Shown piece after piece: positions 1 to 10,259 of a stretch of DNA of 64,000 bases. The position numbers and the translations under genes are program-made. How positions within the stretch are numbered: the first letter of the stretch is position 1; every line of letters begins with the position of its first letter. Where the stretch lies: positions 98,487 through 162,486 of the forward strand of contig CAYNST010000001.1 in NCBI GenBank assembly GCA_964399955.1, in the 5' to 3' direction. The notes below the pieces were generated by a model. That model worked only from the letters and a program-made list of their open reading frames with translations, was not told where the DNA came from and did no database searches. The DNA comes from CAYNST01 sp964399955. GTDB lineage: Bacteria; Pseudomonadota; Gammaproteobacteria; Pseudomonadales; Cellvibrionaceae.

Positions 1-3000
1 GTTGCGTGGCAAACGCGTCCAACTGCAGCCGTTGATTAAGCGCAAAAAACACGCAGGCCACATCCAGAACGTCCACTCCGGTTTGCCGGGCCACCTCAAC
101 TACGCTGAATCCTGAATACAAATTGTCCGGCATGGCCAGGTGCGAAAGCCAAGGCTCTTCTATTCCCGCGTCCTGAAGCCGCTGCACGCGGGACTGCCAG
201 TCGGCCCGGGCGCCTTCCAGCAAAACGGCGCCGAGATTGCCGTTGACCTGCTCCAGACGTTCGCGAAAAAAGCTCACTTCAACATCCGGGTCCAGACCCA
301 GGGGCCGGTTGCGAAGAAACCATCGGCTTGCACGACGAATGCGCCGGACCATGTTGTTCATCAGTTCAAGTTGAAGGTCAGAGGCTTTTTCTCCCTCCAT
401 GCGTTTTAGGTAAAGCCGAAGCTCATCCAGACGAAAGATATCCTTGGCAGAGACAAAAGCCACCGCAATGTGCTTGTAGGTGGCGTGAGTAGAACTGCGC
501 AGCCGGTGTGCTGCGGTGATACCCAAACAATTGATAAAGTCATTTGCCACTTGTGTCGCTACAATTTCCTTCAACAGGCGATGCCGATAGAGTTCCTCGG
601 GGAAGGCTTCGGCAATGCTTTCGGGGAAGGCCTTCTCAACGTATCGACAGACGTAGGCATCCTCGTGGATTGACTCCTGCAACAACGCCTCCTTCAGTTG
701 CACTTTGGCATAGCAAAGCAAAACCGCAAGCTCCGGTCGGGTCAGAGGCTGGCTGCGGCTGGCACGCTCCTGTAATTCTTCATCAGAGGGAAGAAACTCC
801 AGTTGGCGGTGCAAACGCCCGTCCTGCTCCAGGTGATGAATGAATCGCTGGTATTCGTTCTGACGCATCCCCGCTTCCCGTTCAGCCAGGGTCAGCGCAA
901 AGGTTTGCTGGTAGTTGTTTTTAAGCACCAATTGCGCCACAGACTCGGTCATTTCAACCAGCCAGGCATTGCGTTGTTTGTGGGTGAGGTCTCCGTCTGC
1001 CACAATTTTGTTCAGCAGAATTTTAATATTGACCTCATGGTCGGAGCAGTCCACACCGGCGGAATTGTCGATAAAATCGGTGTTGCAGGCTCCCCCGTTC
1101 AGCGCATATTCCACCCGCCCCAGTTGCGTCATGCCCAAATTGCCGCCTTCGCCTATGACCCGGCAATGCAGATCCGCACCGTTGACGCGCAGAGGGTCAT
1201 TGGCCTTGTCCCCCACATCGCTGTGGGACTCACTACCGGCCTTGACATAGGTGCCAATGCCCCCGTTCCACAAAAGGTCCACCGGGGCTTTCAGAATGGC
1301 GGCCATCAGCTCTGGAGGACTCATCCTGTCGGCCTCAACACCCAGAACTGTCCGCACCTGGGGTGACAGGGGAATGGATTTGACGGTGCGCAGAAAGACT
1401 CCACCGCCTTCGGATATCAGGCTTTCGTCGTAATCGGTCCAATTGCTCCTGGGCAGTTCAAACAGGCGCTTGCGCTCTTCAAAGCTCCGTGCAGGATCGG
1501 GATTTGGGTCCAGGAAAATATGCAGATGGTTGAACGCCGCCACCAGTTTGATATGTTTGGACCGCAGCATGCCGTTGCCAAACACATCGCCCGCCATATC
1601 GCCAATGCCCACCACGGTGAAATCCTGGCTCTGTACATCCAGGCCGCGCTGTAAAAAATGACGCTGCACACAGACCCAGGCGCCGCGGGCGGTAATGCCC
1701 ATTTTTTTGTGGTCGTAACCTTGACTGCCGCCGGAAGCAAACGCATCACCCAGCCAGTGCCGGTATGCCTGCGAAATTTCATTGGCAATATCAGAGAAGC
1801 TGGCCGTGCCTTTATCGGCCGCCACGACCATGTACGGGTCGGCGTCATCGCGGCAAACTGTCTGCTCCGGTGCAACCAACTGCCCGTCTATAAAATTATC
1901 AGTCAGATCCAGCAAGCCTCGAATCAACGTTTGATAGCAGGCAATGCCCTCTTTTTGTAGGGCTTCTCGTCCGCCCGCAGCCGGCAAACGCTTGCATACA
2001 AAACCGCCTTTGGCCCCGTTGGGGACAATAACCGCATTTTTAACCTGCTGGGCTTTCACCAGCCCCAGGACCTCGGTGCGGTAGTCCTGCAGCCGGTCTG
2101 ACCAACGTATACCGCCGCGCGCCACCTTGCCTCCACGCAAGTGCACGCCTTCCATGCTCGGCGAGTACACATAAATCTCGTACATGGGTTTGGGCTCAGG
2201 AATATCGGCAATGGCGCGAGGGCTGAGTTTTAACGATATATAAGGTTTATCCTCCCCGTCTGCGGTTTTTTGATAGAAATTTGTGCGCAAGGTTGCCTCA
2301 ATGAACTCAAAATACCGCCTGAGGATTTTATCTTCGTTGAGGTTTTCGATGGCTTCCAGCTTGTGGAGGATTTTTTCTTTCAACCGCTCAACGCGGTCTT
2401 CGTTGCTGCTGCCCCTCTCGTTCAAGCGGGGATCGAAACGCGCTTTGAACAAGGCCACCATGTTGCGCGCAATATCAACCTGATTACAGAGCGTCTCGGC
2501 TATGTAGCCCTGACCAAAGTTGAAGGCGGTTTGCTTCATGTAGGCCGCATAGGTTCTCAGCAGCACCACTTCCCGCCAGGGCAGGCGCGCGCGCAACACC
2601 AGGCGATTGAATGCGTCGCTTACAGCGCGTTGGTGCCATACAGCGGAGAAGGCTTCTTCAAACAGACGCCCTACCGCCGAGGTATCCCAGTTCTGAGATG
2701 TCGCCGAAGTCAGCTCAAAATCGTGTAGCCAAACAGTGACGCCGTCCGCCCGACGAATCTTGTAGGGATGCTCTCCCAGTACTCGCATACCCAGGTTCTC
2801 GAGTATGGGCACAACGTCAGAAAGCTCAAGCGACGCTCGCGAGCGCATAACCTTGAAGCGGAAATACTCATCTGCTTCACCCACAGGATGAAACAAATGC
2901 GTAGCTATGTCCTTGGCGTCCTTCAAGGTTTCCATGTTCAGCACATCGCGTACGGCGGTCCTCGCGTCAAAGCTTTCCTGATAGCCTGCAGAAAAGGCAC

Positions 3001-4567
3001 TGCTGTAGAGGCGCATGTACTGCAGACCGGCGCCATCGCCCAATTTGTCTACCAAAGCGGCTTCAAAGCGCTCCTCCCAACCGCGGGTCACCTCTACAAT
3101 CTGGTCCTCCAGAACCTGGTGGTCAAAATCCAGGCGGGCATTTTGATCCAGCCGGAAGACCATTTGTGCGCGCGCCAGAACCGACTCTGAAAAATAAGTG
3201 GTCGATTCATAACCACAGGCATTGATTGCCTCGGCTATGATTTTTTCAATGGTCTGCCGGATGCGGGTGTTGTAGAGATCCCTCGGCACGTAAACCAGGC
3301 AATTAACAAATTTACCAAACGGATCTATGCGGGTGAAAAGCCTGATTACGCGCCGCTCATTGATCCAGGCCACACCCATGACATTTTGATAAAGTGTGTC
3401 GAAGGCCGACTGAAAAAGCTCGTCACGGGGGAATGTTTCCAGTACGCGCAGCAGATTTTTGCCATCGTGACTGCTGGGCAACAGCTGCGAACGTTCGACG
3501 ATGGCGGCTATCTTGCGCCGCACCAGCGGGATGCTGGAGGGACTGAGACTGTATACCGCGTAGGTGAACAGTCCAAGAATTCGGGCTTCGCCGATCAACG
3601 CTCCCGACGCCGAGAAGCGCTTGACAACAATGTAGTCGGGATAAACATCGCGGTGAACGCGCGAACGCGTACCTGATTTTGAGAAGGCAACCAGGTCCGC
3701 GCCAGCGTAAAAATTTGCCATCTCCGCGCTGATACTTGCCCGCGGATCGCGCTCCGCGTAGGAGTCGTGACGAAACATACCCAGGCGTGCGTCGGTATCC
3801 TCCTGCAGCACACGCGCATTATTTTCGCCCACCAGTTCAAATTCCCGATACCCCAAAAACGTGAAGTGATTGTTTTTTATCCACTGCAGGAATGCACAGC
3901 TTTCTTCGGCCAAATCTTCAGGCGAAGCGTGCTTGAGACTGGCCATCAGCGCTTCTATTTTTGCCAGCATGGGGCCGTGATCCCCCACCACCAGACCAAC
4001 CTCCAGCAGCAGTTGGCGGATCACGGCTTTGAGGTCGGCCAGGTCTTCATCGGCAAGCTTGCCAATCTCCATATACACCAGTGCTTCCCGGCGGTGTTTT
4101 TCCTGCTCAGCAATTTTTTCGTCGGGATCCAGGCCGCGAACGGCTTGCAGATGCCCTTGCGCATCGCGATGAATATTGAGTAATGTGCTCTTGATCAGCC
4201 GGACCGCCAAATTGCGGCGATTCATTTCCAGGCGCAGGCTGTCCACCAAAAACGGCATATCCCTGACGCGCACGATGATGCAGGTACCGCTGCAAAGCCA
4301 GCCATATTGATCCAGATCGGGGTTGAATACCCTGATCACCGGCTCGGTCTGAGCCTTGCGCAATTCCAGCCATAGCGACAAGCAGCAACCGGCGATATCG
4401 CCGGGCTCTTTCTCCAGCCAGTCGCCAATTGCAATCTGCGACCAGAAGGCGTCTAAAAAATGCACGCATTCTGTATATTCTTCTGCGGGCATCCGCGCTT
4501 TGAGCGACGCCTTGACGGAATCCATCAGACGTTTTTTGACCTGTGGCGGGCTGCTTGCATTGTTCAC
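1..4567 (-). CDS. gdhB: NAD-specific glutamate dehydrogenase, large (180 kDa class), C-terminus cut by window edge
   Basis: Oxidatively deaminates glutamate to 2-oxoglutarate and ammonia with NAD+; a cytoplasmic catabolic enzyme. The frame is open from a GTG at 4567 to the left edge, 1522 codons; family members are about 1600 residues, so only roughly the last 80-100 are missing. Visible landmarks: near residue 80 the N-terminal signature MPFLVDSLRLEMNRRN; near 842 the catalytic-lysine loop NAVIVPNGAKGGFV; near 980 the dinucleotide-binding stretch VVGIGDMAGDVFGNGML. The GTG is chosen because GGAG lies 7 bases upstream and the next in-frame ATG is 14 codons in. A TATGAT -10-like hexamer sits at 4617-4622. 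It is transcribed divergently from the moxR operon. I tested the reading frame at four well-separated motifs and it is continuous, so no frameshift is suspected. Confidence 0.95.
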   Translation of the reverse strand, partial: MNNASSPPQVKKRLMDSVKASLKARMPAEEYTECVHFLDAFWSQIAIGDWLEKEPGDIAGCCLSLWLELRKAQTEPVIRVFNPDLDQYGWLCSGTCIIVRVRDMPFLVDSLRLEMNRRNLAVRLIKSTLLNIHRDAQGHLQAVRGLDPDEKIAEQEKHRREALVYMEIGKLADEDLADLKAVIRQLLLEVGLVVGDHGPMLAKIEALMASLKHASPEDLAEESCAFLQWIKNNHFTFLGYREFELVGENNARVLQEDTDARLGMFRHDSYAERDPRASISAEMANFYAGADLVAFSKSGTRSRVHRDVYPDYIVVKRFSASGALIGEARILGLFTYAVYSLSPSSIPLVRRKIAAIVERSQLLPSSHDGKNLLRVLETFPRDELFQSAFDTLYQNVMGVAWINERRVIRLFTRIDPFGKFVNCLVYVPRDLYNTRIRQTIEKIIAEAINACGYESTTYFSESVLARAQMVFRLDQNARLDFDHQVLEDQIVEVTRGWEERFEAALVDKLGDGAGLQYMRLYSSAFSAGYQESFDARTAVRDVLNMETLKDAKDIATHLFHPVGEADEYFRFKVMRSRASLELSDVVPILENLGMRVLGEHPYKIRRADGVTVWLHDFELTSATSQNWDTSAVGRLFEEAFSAVWHQRAVSDAFNRLVLRARLPWREVVLLRTYAAYMKQTAFNFGQGYIAETLCNQVDIARNMVALFKARFDPRLNERGSSNEDRVERLKEKILHKLEAIENLNEDKILRRYFEFIEATLRTNFYQKTADGEDKPYISLKLSPRAIADIPEPKPMYEIYVYSPSMEGVHLRGGKVARGGIRWSDRLQDYRTEVLGLVKAQQVKNAVIVPNGAKGGFVCKRLPAAGGREALQKEGIACYQTLIRGLLDLTDNFIDGQLVAPEQTVCRDDADPYMVVAADKGTASFSDIANEISQAYRHWLGDAFASGGSQGYDHKKMGITARGAWVCVQRHFLQRGLDVQSQDFTVVGIGDMAGDVFGNGMLRSKHIKLVAAFNHLHIFLDPNPDPARSFEERKRLFELPRSNWTDYDESLISEGGGVFLRTVKSIPLSPQVRTVLGVEADRMSPPELMAAILKAPVDLLWNGGIGTYVKAGSESHSDVGDKANDPLRVNGADLHCRVIGEGGNLGMTQLGRVEYALNGGACNTDFIDNSAGVDCSDHEVNIKILLNKIVADGDLTHKQRNAWLVEMTESVAQLVLKNNYQQTFALTLAEREAGMRQNEYQRFIHHLEQDGRLHRQLEFLPSDEELQERASRSQPLTRPELAVLLCYAKVQLKEALLQESIHEDAYVCRYVEKAFPESIAEAFPEELYRHRLLKEIVATQVANDFINCLGITAAHRLRSSTHATYKHIAVAFVSAKDIFRLDELRLYLKRMEGEKASDLQLELMNNMVRRIRRASRWFLRNRPLGLDPDVEVSFFRERLEQVNGNLGAVLLEGARADWQSRVQRLQDAGIEEPWLSHLAMPDNLYSGFSVVEVARQTGVDVLDVACVFFALNQRLQLDAFATQ

Positions 4568-4886
4568 AAAATACTCCCTCGAATGTTTGTGTAGCTTTTT
4601 TTTCTGCATGGACTAAATCATATAGCAGATGTTACGCAAAGAAAGCTTTATACGGCTGCCGGTGATCCATAGCCCCAACGGCGGCCTGCAGCGAAAAATA
4701 CAGCCGCACAGCTCTGGCGCTGGCACCGTGTGTCAGTGACTCAAACCCTGGATCGGGAATGGTGATGGGGGCCAAGGCCCTGGAACTATGGGTTGGGCCA
4801 AGGGTCACTAATGGCTTAGAATCGTCAGCTTTCACCATTCCTACGCAAAGGGCGCTGGCCCAAAATAACGGATTGAAACGGAATCT
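4568..4886. other. Divergent intergenic region gdhB/moxR
   Basis: This 319-base gap carries the promoter regions of two divergent genes. A 68-codon minus-strand frame at 4632-4838 is open but has no recognisable domain and no clear ribosome binding site; I do not call it a gene. Nothing else was seen apart from the promoter-like hexamers listed separately. Confidence 0.6.
4793..4822 (+). promoter_or_regulatory. Putative sigma-70 promoter of the moxR operon
   Basis: TTGGGC at 4793-4798 and TAGAAT at 4817-4822 with an 18-base spacer, about 65 bases before the moxR start. Sequence match only; the -35 box is a modest match. Confidence 0.35.
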
Positions 4887-5855
<969 letters not shown>

Positions 5856-5857
5856 AT

Positions 5858-6829
5858 ATGGCCGCTCACGACCCCGCACCCGGCGTCTTCACTTGTGTGG
5901 ATGACCTATTGCGCCTGCGACATCTGGCGCAGAACCTCACCCTGCAGGCCCGTAAACAGAGCCGCGCATTGACCGGCGGTGGGGCCCGCACACGCTACCG
6001 TGGGCGCGGCATGGAATTTGCCGAAGTCCGCCCCTACCAGCCCGGCGACGATATCCGCACCATCGACTGGCGCGTGACTGCCCGGGTACAGGAGCCCTAC
6101 ACCAAGTTGTTTCAAGAGGAGCATGAGCGGCCAGTATTTGTACTGGTGGATCTGCGCTCGAATATGTTTTTTGGCAGCAAACGGCTGTTCAAGTCCGTCT
6201 ATGCTGCAGAGCTTGCTGCACTGATTGCCTGGATTGCCAACCGCAGCAACGAACGCGTGGGCGCGCTTATCTTTGGCGACCTGCAGCAGAAGAACATTCG
6301 CGCCCGGCGCGGCAAACATGCCGTCCTGGAGATGCTGAACGAGCTGGGCAGTGGCAGTCAGGCGCTCAGCAGTCCCATCAAACCAGCCACAGCCTTCACT
6401 CTGGAGGCCATGTTGACAGAGGCGAGCCGCGTTGCTCGCCCCGGCAGCCTGGTGATACTGCTGTCGGACTTTCACGACTTTGACGACGCCTGCGCCAAAC
6501 CCCTTCGCCAGATTGCGCGTCGCAGCGATGTGCTGGCGCTACACCTCTATGACCAACTGGAACAGGCGCTGCCCTCCAATCAGGTCCTAACCCTGTCAGA
6601 CCGCATTAATCGGCTGACACTGCGAACCGGTCCAATAGCCGAACGCTTTGCCCAGTCCTTCAGCCGGCAGCAGCAATATCTGAAAGATCAAACCGCAGTC
6701 TGTGGCGTCACCTACGTGGACACGCCCATCACCACGCCGCTGGATGATTTTGCCAGGGATCTGTTCACGGCTCGTACGGGCCGCAGCCGACAAATAGCAA
6801 GTGCAAGCAGCCGGGGGACCGCCGCGTGA
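5858..6829 (+). CDS. DUF58 domain protein (Bat operon)
   Basis: 323 residues with the DUF58 signature at about 48-76 (GMEFAEVRPYQPGDD then RTIDW), followed by a VWA-like fold starting around 93 (VFVLVDLRSN) in which the metal-site motif is degenerate. DUF58 proteins accompany MoxR ATPases and are presumed adaptors or substrates; their biochemical role is not settled. No signal peptide or membrane segment is evident, so cytoplasmic. The stop overlaps the GTG start of the next gene in GTGA (6826-6829), implying translational coupling. Confidence 0.92.
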   Translation: MAAHDPAPGVFTCVDDLLRLRHLAQNLTLQARKQSRALTGGGARTRYRGRGMEFAEVRPYQPGDDIRTIDWRVTARVQEPYTKLFQEEHERPVFVLVDLRSNMFFGSKRLFKSVYAAELAALIAWIANRSNERVGALIFGDLQQKNIRARRGKHAVLEMLNELGSGSQALSSPIKPATAFTLEAMLTEASRVARPGSLVILLSDFHDFDDACAKPLRQIARRSDVLALHLYDQLEQALPSNQVLTLSDRINRLTLRTGPIAERFAQSFSRQQQYLKDQTAVCGVTYVDTPITTPLDDFARDLFTARTGRSRQIASASSRGTAA

Positions 6830-7374
6830 ATGGGGTACAGCAACCACCTGCTGATGCAGAAGCCTTGCTTGCGCAGCTGCACGACATCCTGGCACCAGAA
6901 CCTGTGGGCCTTTGGCCGCTGGCTTACGGATGGTGGCTGCTGCTGGCCGTGCTCGCGGCGGCAATCCTCATTGCGGTATTGGCAGCCTTCCGGGTGCACA
7001 GAGCTGACCGCTACCGGCGCCAGGCGCTGGCAGAGTTGAACGCGCTTCCGGCGGACTCATCAGCAGAAGGCATTCAGCAGCTGGCACGCCTGCTGAAACG
7101 CACCGCCCTCAGCGCCTACCCCATGGCCCGAGACCGCCTGCCCGGTCTGCACGGGGCGCCCTGGATTGCCTTTCTCAACGCCTGTTGCAAACAACCGGTA
7201 TTTTCCGCTGCGGACGCGGCCCTGTTAACTGAAGCTCAGTACGCCCCAGCGGCTCAAACAATAGACGCCGAAATCCGCACACGAGTGCGTTACTGGTTGA
7301 TGCACCATCAGCGCAGCGAACAGCAGTTGCAGAAAGCCCTGCACAACGCGCAAGGAGAACCCGCCCGTGTTTGA
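6826..7374 (+). CDS. DUF4381 membrane protein (Bat operon)
   Basis: A 182-residue protein with one strong hydrophobic segment at about 29-55 (Trp/Leu/Ala-rich) and a cytoplasmic, Ala/Arg-rich remainder. This fits the DUF4381 family, which sits between DUF58 and the first VWA protein in gammaproteobacterial Bat operons. Starts with GTG overlapping the previous stop; its own stop overlaps the next start by 8 bases. The molecular role is unknown; the position suggests a membrane anchor for the complex. Confidence 0.85.
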   Translation: MNGVQQPPADAEALLAQLHDILAPEPVGLWPLAYGWWLLLAVLAAAILIAVLAAFRVHRADRYRRQALAELNALPADSSAEGIQQLARLLKRTALSAYPMARDRLPGLHGAPWIAFLNACCKQPVFSAADAALLTEAQYAPAAQTIDAEIRTRVRYWLMHHQRSEQQLQKALHNAQGEPARV

Positions 7375-8383
7375 TTTTGCCTGGGCCTGGGTTTGGCTGC
7401 TGAGTCCACTACCCCTACTGGCCCTTTACGGTTTACCCGCAGCCAAGGCCCGCAGCAGTGCCCTGCGAGTACCCTTTTTTGGGCGCATCGCAGGGTTAGG
7501 CGTTTCCGGTCAGTCGGCAGCAGGCAGCGCGCTGTGGCAGAAAGCCGTGTTGTTGTTAATCTGGCTGCTCTGTGTAGCAGCTGCTGCGCGTCCCCAGTGG
7601 GCAGGCGATCCCGTTCCTCTCACCGCGACCGGCCGGGATCTGATGCTGGCGGTCGATTATTCCGGCAGTATGGAAATCGCGGACATGCAGATCCAAAACC
7701 GCCAAATGCAGAGAATTGATGTAGCCAAATACGTGCTTACGGATTTTATTCAGCGCCGGCAAGGGGACCGGGTGGGCCTGATTCTGTTTGGCTCGCACGC
7801 CTATTTGCAGGCACCATTGACCTTTGATCTGAAAACGGTGGAAACCCTGCTGATGGAGGCCCAGATAGGCTTCGCCGGTCAGCAGACGGCTATAGGCGAC
7901 GCCATTGGGCTGGCGGTCAAGCGTCTGCGCGACCGGCCGGAGTCCAGCCGGGTACTGATACTGCTGACCGACGGCGCCAATAATGCAGGCCAACTGGATC
8001 CGCGGGTGGCGACCGATCTTGCCAAACAAGTGGGCATCACCATCCATACCATAGCCTTGGGCGCTGATGAGATGATCGAAGAAACTTTTTTTGGTCGGCG
8101 CCGCGTCAACCCGTCTGCCGATCTGGATGTCGAAACCATGCAATACGTCTCCAGTGAAACGGGTGGGCGCTACTTCCGCGCACGCGACCCCCGGGAGCTG
8201 CTGGAGATCTATCAGGAACTGGATAAATTAGAAGCGATAGAACAGGAGTCCCAGGTGTTTCGTCCGGTCAACGCGCTTTTTTACTGGCCGCTCGGAATGG
8301 CGCTGCTGCTGAGCCTGGCGCTGGCCGCCGCCCGCCTGGGGTTTGCCTCCGGCATCAAATCCAGCGAAGAAACAACCGTATGA
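7367..8383 (+). CDS. VWA domain membrane protein, BatA-like
   Basis: 338 residues. Hydrophobic segments at about 10-22 and 61-74, then a VWA domain beginning at about 90 with an intact MIDAS metal motif DYSGS (D97, S99, S101) and the later TDGANN motif; a final membrane span lies near 305-325 (FYWPLGMALLLSLALAAARL). The VWA domain should therefore face the periplasm between membrane anchors, as in BatA. Starts with GTG inside the end of the preceding gene; its stop overlaps the next ATG in ATGA (8380-8383). Known family role: VWA protein handled by a MoxR ATPase, linked in some bacteria to envelope stress tolerance. Confidence 0.92.
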   Translation: MFDFAWAWVWLLSPLPLLALYGLPAAKARSSALRVPFFGRIAGLGVSGQSAAGSALWQKAVLLLIWLLCVAAAARPQWAGDPVPLTATGRDLMLAVDYSGSMEIADMQIQNRQMQRIDVAKYVLTDFIQRRQGDRVGLILFGSHAYLQAPLTFDLKTVETLLMEAQIGFAGQQTAIGDAIGLAVKRLRDRPESSRVLILLTDGANNAGQLDPRVATDLAKQVGITIHTIALGADEMIEETFFGRRRVNPSADLDVETMQYVSSETGGRYFRARDPRELLEIYQELDKLEAIEQESQVFRPVNALFYWPLGMALLLSLALAAARLGFASGIKSSEETTV

Positions 8384-10251
8384 CCGAACTGTTCAACAAC
8401 TTTCATTTCCTGCGCCCGCTCTGGCTATTGGCGCTGATCCCTGCGGCGTTGCTCTGCTACCGCCTGAGTCGCAACAGTTCAGGTAGCATCCGCTGGCGGG
8501 AATTCATTTCACCCCACCTGTTACCCTATCTGCTGGACGAAGAGACCGGCGCACGCAGACGCTGGCCCTACTGGGGTTTGTTTTTCCTTTGGTGCACCGC
8601 AAGCCTGGCTGCAGCCGGTCCAACCTGGCAGCGGATACCTCAGCCCGTTGAACAGAACAGCAACCATCTGGTCATCGCCTGGGACATGTCGCCTTCTATG
8701 TTGGCGCAGGATTTGGCGCCTTCCAGATTGCAGCGTTCGCGGCTCAAGCTAATTGATCTACTGCAGTCACGTCGCGAAGGACAAGCCGCACTGGTCGCCT
8801 ATGCGGGCGACGCTCATACCGTGACACCGCTGACCGACGACGTACAAACCATCGTCAACCTGCTGCCGGCACTATCACCCACGGTTATGCCCAGCGTTGG
8901 CAGCAACCCGGAAAGCGCCATCGAGCTTTCACAACAACTGCTGCGCGATGCAGGCGCTTTAACCGGTGACATGCTGCTGGTTACGGACGGGATTGCAACG
9001 GACGCTTTTGATCATATCGTCCGCCTGGCGCGGGAGTCCCGCTACCGGCTGACCATTTGGGGCGTCGGCACCACAGAGGGCGCGCCCATTCCCCTGCCCA
9101 ACGGCGGATTTGCACGAGATTCCGCCGGAAATATGGTGGTACCGCAGCTAAACCAATCTGAACTTGACCAGCTAGCTGCACGGGTAGACGGCTATTACGT
9201 GCCCATGGTCAACAACGACAGCGATGTGGAAACCCTGATGCTGTTGCTATCTGGCAGCGGCGGCGCGTCAGTTGACAGCAGCCGCACATTTGACCAGTGG
9301 TATGAGCACGGGCAATTGCTGGCGCTATTGCTGCTGCCTTTCCTTGCGCTGCTGTTTCGCCGCGGCTGGGTTTTCTGCGTGGCTGTAGCACTGCCCTTCG
9401 GTTTACAAACACCAAACGCCCAGGCGTTCAGCTGGTCCGAGCTTTGGCGCACCCAGGATCAACAGGCTCAGGCGCAACTGGAGGCCGGTGAAGCTCAGGC
9501 CGCCAAACAATTTACAACCCCGGAGCGACGCGGTGCGGCGCTCTACCAACAACAGGAATATGAAGCGGCGGCGGAAGAGTTTGCACGTGCCGACGGTCCC
9601 CTGCAGGAGTACAACCGAGGCACGGCGCTGACCCGGGCCGGGCGCTACGAAGATGCACTGCAGGCATTTGACCGGGTGCTTGAGCAGGCTCCGGATTTCA
9701 AGCCGGCTCATGACAATCGAGCCATAGCGCAGCAGTTAGCCGAATTGGCACAACAACAGCAAGAACAAGAGCAGCAAGGTGGTGATCAGGGCGAGTCGTC
9801 CGACGATCAACAAGAGGGGGAATCCGGGCAACAGGGCGAAGGTGAACAGCAAGCGGGAGATTCCAGCGGCAACCAACAGGAATCCGGCGGCGGAGACGAG
9901 CAAAGCGGCAATGGCGAAGGCTCTGAAGGAAGCTCCAGCGAAGAGTCCGTCGCTGACGGGTCTGATGAACTCAACTCGGAGGACAACCCCTACAGTCAGG
10001 CTGAAGCGGCCAGTCTTGCAAACGACCAGGCGCAGGACGAAGCCGGTTCGGACCCCAGCGCCGCCTTGGCAGCCGCTGATTCTCCGGGGCAATCCGAAGA
10101 GGAGCAGTTACTGGAGCAACTTCTGCGCAAGGTGCCAGATGACCCCGGCGGGTTGCTGCGCAACAAATTCCGCTATGAGCACCTAAAGCGCCGGCAGAGC
10201 ATGCCCGACCGGTCGCCCTATTCCAACAACGATGCCGAACAGCGATGGTAG
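8380..10251 (+). CDS. VWA plus TPR membrane protein, BatB/BatC-like fusion
   Basis: 623 residues. N-terminal hydrophobic segments (about 13-27 and 64-79), VWA domain with MIDAS motif DMSPS (D102, S104, S106), a membrane span near 308-345, then TPR-like helices at about 387-447 (EYNRGTALTRAGRYEDAL). Residues about 457-569 are a low-complexity Gln/Glu/Ser/Gly-rich acidic linker, followed by a conserved end with LLRKVPDDPGGLLRNKF. This is the usual gammaproteobacterial fusion of BatB and BatC functions: periplasmic VWA domain plus TPR protein-interaction part. It is translationally coupled to its upstream neighbour. Confidence 0.92.
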   Translation: MTELFNNFHFLRPLWLLALIPAALLCYRLSRNSSGSIRWREFISPHLLPYLLDEETGARRRWPYWGLFFLWCTASLAAAGPTWQRIPQPVEQNSNHLVIAWDMSPSMLAQDLAPSRLQRSRLKLIDLLQSRREGQAALVAYAGDAHTVTPLTDDVQTIVNLLPALSPTVMPSVGSNPESAIELSQQLLRDAGALTGDMLLVTDGIATDAFDHIVRLARESRYRLTIWGVGTTEGAPIPLPNGGFARDSAGNMVVPQLNQSELDQLAARVDGYYVPMVNNDSDVETLMLLLSGSGGASVDSSRTFDQWYEHGQLLALLLLPFLALLFRRGWVFCVAVALPFGLQTPNAQAFSWSELWRTQDQQAQAQLEAGEAQAAKQFTTPERRGAALYQQQEYEAAAEEFARADGPLQEYNRGTALTRAGRYEDALQAFDRVLEQAPDFKPAHDNRAIAQQLAELAQQQQEQEQQGGDQGESSDDQQEGESGQQGEGEQQAGDSSGNQQESGGGDEQSGNGEGSEGSSSEESVADGSDELNSEDNPYSQAEAASLANDQAQDEAGSDPSAALAAADSPGQSEEEQLLEQLLRKVPDDPGGLLRNKFRYEHLKRRQSMPDRSPYSNNDAEQRW

Positions 10252-10259
10252 GACTAACT

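Noticed and set aside
4632..4838. 68-codon minus-strand frame between gdhB and moxR
   Set aside because: No ribosome site, domain or known homologue I can name; kept only in the intergenic note.
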